This document shows, piece by piece, positions 6,379 through 11,790 of a stretch of DNA of 11,790 nt. The notes under the pieces were generated by a model. That model ran no database searches and was not told the DNA's origin. It worked only from the letters and a program-made list of their open reading frames with translations. Source of the stretch: an uncultured Slackia sp. (GTDB taxonomy: Bacteria; Actinomycetota; Coriobacteriia; Coriobacteriales; Eggerthellaceae); the NCBI GenBank assembly GCA_900555495.1, contig USLD01000024.1, positions 1 to 11,790 on the forward strand, read 5' to 3'. A program made the translations under genes and the position numbers. The first letter of the stretch is position 1, and every line of letters starts with the position of its first letter.

Positions 6379-6942
6379 TTAGAAGAACATCGCCTTCAAT
6401 CCGATAAGCACCAAAACAACGCCGCCGACGATCTGCGCTTTGTCGCCCAAAACGCCGCCGAACCTCTTTCCGAGAGCCAAGGCGACGAAACAGCACGCGC
6501 ACGTGGTCAAAGCGATGATCGTAGCCGATACGGCGATGCCCACATTAACGGCGCGCAAACTCACGCCTACGGCGAAGGCATCGATGCTCGTAGCGACCGA
6601 CTGCATCAAGATGACGCCCGCCGTCAAACGCTCGGCTTCGAGCGAGCACGACGTTTCGGGATTGCGCAGAGCGCTCACGCCCTCTTTGATCATATTGCCG
6701 CCGATGATGCCCAGAATGACCAGGGTCACGATACCTGCGTAGGTTTCGATGATGTCGCCGACGATGCCGCCGAGGAAAAAACCGACCAGCGGCATGAGTC
6801 CCTGGAACACGCCGAACGCGATCGGCAAGGCGAACAGACGAGCGCGCGATGCCCCCTTGTAGCAAAACGAGTTCGAAAGCGTAACGGCGAATGCGTCCAT
6901 AGCCAGGGCGAAACCCAGCACGATGATTTCGATTACGCTCAC
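6379..6942 (-). CDS. mntP: Manganese efflux pump MntP
   Basis: 187-residue polytopic membrane protein exporting Mn2+ to prevent manganese toxicity. It has the two-fold DUF204/MntP repeat: each half carries the diagnostic membrane Asp motif, FALAMDAFAV (Asp16) and ATSIDAFAVG (Asp121). The helices fit the usual six-TM pattern and the length is standard for the family (about 180-190). The start is GTG at 6942-6940, overlapping the stop of the upstream DUF554 gene as GTGA, with AGGGG 8 nt upstream. The longer open frame upstream has no membrane-protein character and overlaps DUF554 in another frame. In many bacteria mntP is preceded by a yybP-ykoY manganese riboswitch or MntR site; none is seen here, but the gene is second in its transcript. 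Identification is strong. Confidence 0.95.
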   Translation of the reverse strand: MSVIEIIVLGFALAMDAFAVTLSNSFCYKGASRARLFALPIAFGVFQGLMPLVGFFLGGIVGDIIETYAGIVTLVILGIIGGNMIKEGVSALRNPETSCSLEAERLTAGVILMQSVATSIDAFAVGVSLRAVNVGIAVSATIIALTTCACCFVALALGKRFGGVLGDKAQIVGGVVLVLIGLKAMFF

Positions 6943-7661
6943 AGCACGAGCCCCTGTCCCCACTGCATGACCGCGCACACGAAAATGGGCATAAAGGCGG
7001 CGGGGAGATAATTCGCCACTTTGATATCGGTCAGCTTCAACATATTCAATCCGATGGCAAGCAGCAGGAGGCTTCCCGCACACACCATTTCATTGATCAC
7101 AGCATCCGTCAAAAACGGCGCGAGCAGGCTGGCCCCCAAACTCAAAACCGCTTCGTAGGCGAAAACCGCCAAACCGGAAAACGGCACGCCCACGCCGAGC
7201 GTGGTGGCCATGACCATGACGACCACCATATCGATGACCGCTTTGGCGAACAGCGTGGAATGATCGAGCTGCAAGCCGCTTTGCAGCGATCCGAGAACCG
7301 CCATGGAACCGATGCAGATAAACAAAGACGCCGAGATAAAGCCATCGGAGAAATTTCCGAGAGCGGTCGATCCCTGGAACGCATGGTCTATCTTGGCCTG
7401 GACCCAATCGCCGAAGCGATGTATCCATTTGTCGATATCGAGAGCGAATCCGATCAGGCCGCCGATAACGATCGAAAGAACCGTCACCACGACGTCGCCG
7501 CCCTTGACCATGCCCTGCACGGCAACCAAAATGACGCACAGGCCCAACCCCTTCATGAGGAAGTCGCCCAAATCGTTCGGCATGCGACGCTTGAAAAGCA
7601 AGCCGAGCACGCCTCCGAAAACGGTCGCAAGACCGTTGACGAGCGAGCCTAGAATGATCAT
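6939..7661 (-). CDS. DUF554 family membrane protein
   Basis: 240-residue multi-pass membrane protein of the DUF554 family (YdfK/YqgA-like). Family-typical features are the N-terminus MIILGSLVNGLATVFGG followed by LLFKRRMP, a small soluble loop (WIHRFGDWVQAKID, about 95-108), GFISASLFICIGSMAVLGSLQSG, and the terminal GLNMLKLTDIKVANYLPA. No biochemical function is established for DUF554. The start ATG at 7661 was chosen because AAAGGA lies 6 nt upstream and the family begins here; the ATG at 7667 and the one at 7724 would put extra polar residues ahead of the first helix. It overlaps mntP by 4 bp (GTGA), so the two are likely made together, hinting at a shared job in ion or metal homeostasis. 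That functional link is inference. Confidence 0.9.
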   Translation of the reverse strand: MIILGSLVNGLATVFGGVLGLLFKRRMPNDLGDFLMKGLGLCVILVAVQGMVKGGDVVVTVLSIVIGGLIGFALDIDKWIHRFGDWVQAKIDHAFQGSTALGNFSDGFISASLFICIGSMAVLGSLQSGLQLDHSTLFAKAVIDMVVVMVMATTLGVGVPFSGLAVFAYEAVLSLGASLLAPFLTDAVINEMVCAGSLLLLAIGLNMLKLTDIKVANYLPAAFMPIFVCAVMQWGQGLVL

Positions 7662-7684
7662 GCGCATTCCTTTCCCGTAATCAA

Positions 7685-7717
7685 TCGTATGTGCCGGCAG
7701 GCAGCCATCGCATACGA
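7685..7717. repeat. Leader hairpin upstream of the DUF554-mntP operon
   Basis: TCGTATG (7685-7691) pairs with CATACGA (7711-7717). The 19-nt interior contains a small TGCC/GGCA hairpin (7692-7703). It occupies most of the 65 nt between the MFS terminator and the DUF554 start. It does not match the yybP-ykoY manganese riboswitch consensus as far as I can see. It could be an operator palindrome or a structured 5' leader. Confidence 0.45.
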
Positions 7718-7725
7718 CACGCAAG

Positions 7726-7752
7726 CAAAAAGCGCGGCAACGAACCGCGCTT
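7726..7752 (-). terminator. Rho-independent terminator of the MFS exporter gene
   Basis: On the minus strand, AAGCGCGG (7752-7745), a 7-nt loop and CCGCGCTT (7737-7730) form an 8-bp GC-rich stem. It runs into a T-tract (five T counting the stem's last two bases, then GC). It begins 8 bp past the MFS stop codon, a classic position, and separates that gene from the DUF554-mntP block. Confidence 0.85.
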
Positions 7753-7759
7753 CTGCATT

Positions 7760-9130
7760 CTACTCTTCGATGCGCTTTTCAGACCCCTTCGAGCGCGACG
7801 ATACCTTGCGCTTGACGACCTTCGGGTCATCGAACGTCGCTGCGATTTCCTTGTCGAGCTTGGTAAGGATGGGCAGCGTGCCCAAAAGGACGCCGCCGAT
7901 CGACACCACCACGCCTGCGATGATGAACCAATTCGCAACGCCGGTGAACTCTGCGCATGTGCCGGCAAGCGCAAGGCCTATCGGAGAAGAGAGCGCCGAA
8001 ACGGTGGTGAACAAGCCCATAACGCGGCCCATTTTCTCGGGAGGGACGCGTTTCTGCAGCACGGCGAGCAAGGGACCGTTGAAAAACGCCTCGATCACGC
8101 CCGAAACGCCCGCAAGGATGACGAAGAACATGAACATGTCAGGCGTCAGCAAACCGGTCAGCACCAAAATGATGCCGGCGAAAAATCCCGACAACGCCAC
8201 CAGGCGCAACAACCGGCGCCCGCCACCCCACACGAACAAAATGCCCATGCCGACAAGCGAGGTCACGCCATAGGCCGCCTCGACCGTCGATGCCATATAG
8301 CCATCGCCGTTGAACTGGTCGTACGTCATCAGCGGGAACAAAGAGTTGATACCCGCATACATGGCCATCACGCCCATGACGATAGCCGCCATGACCAGAA
8401 GGCCGCGATCGGCATTGAGAGTCGCGAAACCTGCTTTAAGGCTCTTAATGGGATGGCGCGCTTCATCGCTCGTGTCATGGAAATCGGGAATCTTCGCCGT
8501 AGCGATCGTAGCGACGGCCAACGCGCAACCCAGAGCGTTGAGGAAAAGCACCATCTGGAAGCCGATGGCGGTATAGAGGAATATGCCGAACACCGGGCCG
8601 ACGATCAGGGCCATAGACCACAGGCTCTGGTTGAGCGTATTGATGCGCACGAGGTGACGCTTGGGAACGAGCAGAGGCATGGTCGATTCCATGGCCGGGA
8701 TATGGAAAGCCTGACCGACGCTACGCAAGGCGCTCATGACCAAGACCAGCTCGACCGAGACATGGCCCATAAAGATGATCATGCCCATAAGCAGCGCCAT
8801 CGCTCCGACGAAGGCATCGGCCGCCATAAGCACGTATTTTCTATTGAATCGATCGGCAACGACGCCGCCGATCGGGGACAAAAGACCTTGAGGCAACATG
8901 GAACACAGCGACGCGATGGCCAGCATCAGCGCCGAATCGGTTGTTTCGGTGACATACCAGACGCCCGCATACATCGACGAATACGCCGTCAGGATCGAAA
9001 ACGCCTGACCGATCCAGATCGTAACGACGATACGCTTCCAATTCTGAGGAAGACCAGGTTCTTTCGCTTTCGAAGCGTCTTCCTTCCTGTGCTCGGCTTC
9101 CTCTTCAGCCCGCTTCTCGAGAGTGCTCAT
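7760..9130 (-). CDS. MFS transporter, DHA3 (MefA-like) exporter family
   Basis: 456-residue major facilitator superfamily protein, probably a proton-driven drug or metabolite exporter. A charged cytoplasmic N-terminus (1-32, rich in Glu/Lys) is followed by about 12 transmembrane helices. The conserved loop 2-3 motif A is GGVVADRFNRK (88-98). The pattern SALRSVGQAFHIPAMESTMPLLVP (from about 133) and SGVIEAFFNGPLLAVLQKRVPPEKMGRVMGL in the second half are typical of the DHA3/MFS_3 group that includes macrolide efflux proteins. The C-terminus is a basic and acidic cytoplasmic tail (KVVKRKVSSRSKGSEKR). ATG at 9130 has GGAAGG 4 nt upstream. The substrate cannot be predicted; a macrolide role should not be assumed from family alone. 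It is transcribed on its own, with a terminator directly downstream and a 222-bp gap upstream to uvrB. No clear promoter was seen in that gap. Confidence 0.9.
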   Translation of the reverse strand: MSTLEKRAEEEAEHRKEDASKAKEPGLPQNWKRIVVTIWIGQAFSILTAYSSMYAGVWYVTETTDSALMLAIASLCSMLPQGLLSPIGGVVADRFNRKYVLMAADAFVGAMALLMGMIIFMGHVSVELVLVMSALRSVGQAFHIPAMESTMPLLVPKRHLVRINTLNQSLWSMALIVGPVFGIFLYTAIGFQMVLFLNALGCALAVATIATAKIPDFHDTSDEARHPIKSLKAGFATLNADRGLLVMAAIVMGVMAMYAGINSLFPLMTYDQFNGDGYMASTVEAAYGVTSLVGMGILFVWGGGRRLLRLVALSGFFAGIILVLTGLLTPDMFMFFVILAGVSGVIEAFFNGPLLAVLQKRVPPEKMGRVMGLFTTVSALSSPIGLALAGTCAEFTGVANWFIIAGVVVSIGGVLLGTLPILTKLDKEIAATFDDPKVVKRKVSSRSKGSEKRIEE

Positions 9131-9291
9131 ACGACCTTCCGTTTACGCTCGAATATCTCCTTTCGCCTGATACTAGCAAGCGCTTGAGAGCGCCGCCATA
9201 TCGAACAGTCCGGCAAGCCGGCGATTCCAGATTCCCTTCATCTCAATAAACGAGGAACATGCAGCATCGGGCGCCATCTTGTGGACTAGCA

Positions 9292-9303
9292 GATGACGTC
9301 ATC
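9292..9303. repeat. 12-bp perfect palindrome in the uvrB-MFS spacer
   Basis: GATGACGTCATC is fully self-complementary. It lies 49 bp beyond the uvrB stop and 162 bp upstream of the MFS start, so it could be an operator for a dimeric regulator. A single occurrence carries little weight. The rest of 9131-9352 shows only small GC hairpins (for example CCGG-CAAG-CCGG and GCGCT-TGAG-AGCGC) and no recognisable gene. Confidence 0.4.
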
Positions 9304-9352
9304 CCGCCGCTCGTGGTCGTATTTTCTCGAAATCCACTTCGACAACGAGCTC

Positions 9353-11443
9353 CTATGCCCTACGACCGCCGCCATAAGCGCTCTTGCGACCGGCGGCGAA
9401 CGCACTTCCTTTGCGAGCCGTCTTCTTCAAGTCGGCCAGGACATCCTTCTCGGCAGCACCCTCGATCTGGGAACGAAGCTTGACCACTTGGTCTCGCAAG
9501 CGGGCGGCTTCCTCGAAATCCATGCTGGCAGACGCCGCGGCCATATCCTCCTCCATGGCTGCTATCATGCGCATGACTTCTGAACGGGAGAATTCGGCAA
9601 GGGTCTTGTTCACCTCTTCGGCCGATCCTACTTTTTCGCCGTCGCCGTCGGACATGAAACCCATGACGTCGTTGATCGCCTTACGCACCGTTTGCGGCGT
9701 GATGCCATGCTCCTCGTTGTATTGCATTTGCAAGGCGCGGCGGCGGCGCGTTTCGGAAATGGCACGATCCATGGAATCCGTGATTTTGTCGGCGTACATG
9801 ATCACCTGACCCGACGCATTGCGCGCCGCGCGGCCGATCGTCTGGATGAGGCTGCGATGATTGCGCAGGAAGCCTTCTTTGTCGGCATCCAAAATGGCCA
9901 CAAGGCTCACTTCGGGCAGGTCGAGGCCTTCGCGCAAGAGATTGATGCCTACCAACACGTCGAATTCGCCCCTGCGCAAAGCGCTGAGAATTTCGACACG
10001 CTCAAGCGTCGCGATATCGGAGTGCATGTATCGAGCGCGAACGCCTTGGTCGAGCAGATGGTCCGTCAAGTCTTCCGCCATTTTCTTGGTAAGCGTGGTG
10101 ATCAGGACGCGCTCATCGCGTTCGGCCCGCTCTTTCGCCTCTTCGATGATGTCGTCGATCTGGCTGGCGATGGGACGCACGATGATTTCAGGGTCGAGCA
10201 GACCGGTAGGACGAATGATCTGCTCGACCTGATTCTGCGTGACCTTCTCTTCATAATCGCCCGGCGTCGCCGACACGTAGATGAACTGAGGAATGCGCTG
10301 CTCGAACTCGTCGAAGCGCAGAGGCCTGTTATCGAGGCAGCTCGGCAGGCGGAAACCGTGCTCGGCCAGCGTGACCTTGCGGCTGCGGTCGCCCTCGTGC
10401 ATGCCGCGAATCTGCGGCACGGTGACGTGGCTTTCGTCGATGATGCAGAGAAAATCATCCGGGAAATAATCGAGCAATGTGTAGGCGGGCTCGCCAGGAG
10501 CGCGGCCGTCCAGATGGCGCGAATAATTCTCGATACCGCTGCAAAAGCCCATGGTTTCGAGCATTTCCAGATCGTAGTTCACGCGCATCTCCAAGCGCTG
10601 GGCCTCAAGCAGCTTGCCTTCCTCCTTGAACTGGGCAAGTCGATCGCGCAACTCCTCCTGGATGCTCTTGATGGCGCGGTCCATCTTAGGACGGGCCGTG
10701 ACATAGTGCGATGCGGGCCAGATGGGAAGCGCTTCGTATTCGTTAAGCACCTCGCCCGTCACGTTGTCTATCTCTTGAATGCTCTCGATTTCGTCGCCCC
10801 AGAACTCAATGCGCACGGGGTTGTCCGCATACGGAGGGAACACGTCGAGCGCATCGCCGCGGACGCGAAACGTGCCGCGTTTGAGCTCGTAATCGTTTCG
10901 ATCGTATTGAATGTCGATGAGCTCATGGATGACGTCGTCGCGCTCGGCTTCTTTCTCCTTATCGAGAAATACCGCCATACCCGCGTAATCCATCGGCGAG
11001 CCGATGCCGTAAATGCAGCTCACCGACGCGACCACGATGATATCGCGCCGTGACAGAAGGCTCGAAGTGGCCGCATGGCGAAGCTTTTCGACTTCTTCGT
11101 TGATCGAAGCGTCCTTCTCGATGAACGTATCGGTAGAAGGAACGTAGGCCTCGGGCTGGTAGTAGTCGTAATACGACACGAAATACACCACGGCGTTATG
11201 GGGAAAGAATTCCTTGAGCTCGGCGGCAAGCTGGGCGGCGAGCGTTTTGTTGGGAGCCATGACCAGCGTTGGTTTCTGGACGGCCTCTATCACCTTCGCC
11301 ATAGTGAACGTCTTGCCCGATCCGGTGACGCCGAGCAGGTTCTGATAGCGCAGGCCGCGACGTACGCCGTCGGCCAGGCCCTCGATGGCCTGAGGCTGAT
11401 CGCCCGCGGCCTCGTAAGGGCTGACTAATTTGAACTGCGGCAT
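9353..11443 (-). CDS. uvrB: Excinuclease ABC subunit B (UvrB)
   Basis: 696-residue complete UvrB, the helicase-like subunit of nucleotide excision repair: it receives damaged DNA from UvrA, verifies the lesion and recruits UvrC. Visible in order: MPQFKLVSPYEAAGDQPQAI start, Walker A GVTGSGKT (38-45), the damage-probing beta-hairpin region with YYDYYQPEAYVPSTDT (92-107), the DEAD-type motif IIDESH (334-339), and the helicase C-terminal domain with GINLLREGLDLPEVSLV, RNHRSLIQTIGRAARN. A UVR coiled-coil domain follows (MDFEEAARLRDQVVKLR) that contacts UvrC. After it is a basic Gly/Arg tail (about 25 residues), longer than strictly needed. ATG at 11443 has an optimal AAGGAGG 8 nt upstream. It has its own promoter. 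No GAAC-N4-GTTC type LexA box was found in the 172-bp upstream region, so SOS control is not evident. Confidence 0.97.
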   Translation of the reverse strand: MPQFKLVSPYEAAGDQPQAIEGLADGVRRGLRYQNLLGVTGSGKTFTMAKVIEAVQKPTLVMAPNKTLAAQLAAELKEFFPHNAVVYFVSYYDYYQPEAYVPSTDTFIEKDASINEEVEKLRHAATSSLLSRRDIIVVASVSCIYGIGSPMDYAGMAVFLDKEKEAERDDVIHELIDIQYDRNDYELKRGTFRVRGDALDVFPPYADNPVRIEFWGDEIESIQEIDNVTGEVLNEYEALPIWPASHYVTARPKMDRAIKSIQEELRDRLAQFKEEGKLLEAQRLEMRVNYDLEMLETMGFCSGIENYSRHLDGRAPGEPAYTLLDYFPDDFLCIIDESHVTVPQIRGMHEGDRSRKVTLAEHGFRLPSCLDNRPLRFDEFEQRIPQFIYVSATPGDYEEKVTQNQVEQIIRPTGLLDPEIIVRPIASQIDDIIEEAKERAERDERVLITTLTKKMAEDLTDHLLDQGVRARYMHSDIATLERVEILSALRRGEFDVLVGINLLREGLDLPEVSLVAILDADKEGFLRNHRSLIQTIGRAARNASGQVIMYADKITDSMDRAISETRRRRALQMQYNEEHGITPQTVRKAINDVMGFMSDGDGEKVGSAEEVNKTLAEFSRSEVMRMIAAMEEDMAAASASMDFEEAARLRDQVVKLRSQIEGAAEKDVLADLKKTARKGSAFAAGRKSAYGGGRRA

Positions 11444-11478
11444 TCTTTCCGCCTCCTTACATTGCGTGATTGGCTCTC

Positions 11479-11508
11479 ATTATACCCCACTCTACCGTCA
11501 AATTGCAA
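11479..11508 (-). promoter_or_regulatory. Promoter of uvrB
   Basis: On the minus strand, -35 TTGCAA (11508-11503), an 18-bp spacer and a perfect -10 TATAAT (11484-11479). The start point would be near 11472, giving a leader of about 28 nt with AAGGAGG before the uvrB ATG. A TTGACG is also present but only 11 bp from the -10, too close to serve as the -35. Confidence 0.75.
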
Positions 11509-11552
11509 TAAATCTCCCAAAAATCGCGCTTATTTTCCGTTTTTTGATGACA

Positions 11553-11581
11553 TTGACAATTTTTTTGCCAGATATTATGAT
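11553..11581 (+). promoter_or_regulatory. Strong sigma70-type promoter for the rightmost gene
   Basis: Perfect -35 TTGACA (11553-11558), 17-bp spacer containing a T-tract, and -10 TATGAT (11576-11581). An alternative overlapping promoter is TTGCCA (11565-11570), 18 bp, GATAAT (11589-11594). Either would give a leader under 30 nt. It lies in an AT-rich stretch shared with the divergent uvrB promoter. Confidence 0.75.
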
Positions 11582-11615
11582 GGTGTCGGATAATATGAAA
11601 GGATTGATTTGAACA

Positions 11616-11790
11616 ATGACAACAACGGTGAACACAGACCGCACCGCTGCGGTCGAGCGCTTGTATGCGTATTATGAAAACCAGGGACCCTATCGCTGCG
11701 CATTGGGCATGGATCCCAACTCTCCTCTGGCCGCCACCGCCCTGATGCATCTGGTCAGCGACCGTAAAATCCTCTCCCTGGCCAAGGTGG
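11616..11790 (+). CDS. Unrecognised protein, N-terminal fragment cut by window edge
   Basis: At least 58 codons, open to the right edge. The start ATG at 11616 is the first possible one, as an in-frame TGA lies at 11610-11612. AAAGGA is present 12 nt upstream, slightly farther than usual. The visible protein begins MTTTVNTDRTAAVERLYAYY and continues with ENQGPYRCALGMDPNSPLAA and TALMHLVSDRKILSLAKV. It has no signal peptide or membrane segment and looks like a soluble, partly helical domain. Codon use is GC-rich like the neighbouring genes, unlike the AT-rich leader, which supports it being a real gene. I do not recognise the family. Its placement behind a near-consensus promoter suggests it is well expressed. 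Confidence 0.7.
   Translation, partial: MTTTVNTDRTAAVERLYAYYENQGPYRCALGMDPNSPLAATALMHLVSDRKILSLAKV

Noticed and set aside
6308..6502. 65-codon N-terminal extension of the metallophosphoesterase
   Set aside because: Arg-rich, not family-like and overlaps mntP; the GTG at 6307 has a good RBS and sits right before the first catalytic motif.
6943..7083. 47-codon N-terminal extension of MntP
   Set aside because: Lies out of frame inside DUF554, and MntP family length and the GTGA overlap fix the start at 6942.
9292..9303. GATGACGTCATC palindrome as a specific regulator site
   Set aside because: Recorded as a repeat only; one isolated palindrome far from both genes does not support naming a regulator.
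7691..11053. Plus-strand open frames of about 450-500 codons opposite the MFS and uvrB genes
   Set aside because: Products rich in His/Arg/Asp with no family features; the minus-strand genes are certain.
11444..11560. LexA/SOS box upstream of uvrB
   Set aside because: Searched by eye for GAAC-N4-GTTC and CTGT-N8-ACAG patterns and found none.
11595..11612. Five-codon leader ORF (MKGLI) just before the rightmost gene
   Set aside because: It spans the putative Shine-Dalgarno and has no RBS of its own; nothing suggests an attenuation peptide.

Overview
The window is GC-rich bacterial DNA with dense coding. Seven complete genes and one edge-cut gene lie on the minus strand. One complete gene and one edge-cut gene lie on the plus strand. 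The gene mix suggests a host-associated, high-GC, Gram-positive anaerobe, most likely in the class Coriobacteriia (Eggerthella/Slackia-like). The supporting signs are surface proteins carrying DUF4430 and Listeria-Bacteroides repeats with membrane tails instead of outer-membrane signals, a PTH2-type peptidyl-tRNA hydrolase, an ECF transporter, and frequent GTG starts with strong Shine-Dalgarno sites. This placement is an inference from gene style; there is no 16S or other decisive marker here.

Positions 1-4956 (minus strand) form a putative corrinoid (vitamin B12) acquisition operon, read from right to left. An extended -10 promoter (about 4948-4956) precedes a cobalamin riboswitch (about 4785-4923). 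Next comes an 862-residue membrane-tethered surface protein with a transcobalamin-like DUF4430 domain, a PQQ-like beta-propeller and an InlB-type repeat. A second, N-terminally anchored DUF4430 protein follows 4 bp later. A 175-bp spacer with two strong hairpins comes next, then the ECF transporter T component and, overlapping it, the start of the ECF ATPase, which runs off the left edge. No substrate-binding S component is visible; it may lie beyond position 1. The likely workflow is capture at the surface by the DUF4430/propeller proteins, hand-off to an S component, and import powered by EcfT/EcfA, with expression shut off by cobalamin. The riboswitch and the domain families support this, but the substrate has not been shown.

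Positions 5096-5518 (plus strand) encode an archaeal/eukaryal-type peptidyl-tRNA hydrolase (PTH2). It converges on a minus-strand block: a calcineurin-like metallophosphoesterase (5573-6307), the manganese exporter MntP (6379-6942) and a DUF554 membrane protein (6939-7661). The last two overlap by 4 bp and are probably translationally coupled. A rho-independent terminator (7726-7752) separates this block from an upstream DHA3-type MFS exporter (7760-9130).

Positions 9353-11443 (minus strand) encode a complete UvrB, the damage-recognition subunit of nucleotide excision repair, with a clear promoter and RBS. The 172-bp AT-rich region to its right also carries a near-consensus promoter firing the other way, into an unrecognised gene that starts at 11616 and is cut by the window edge. 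No tRNA, rRNA, CRISPR array or insertion sequence was seen.
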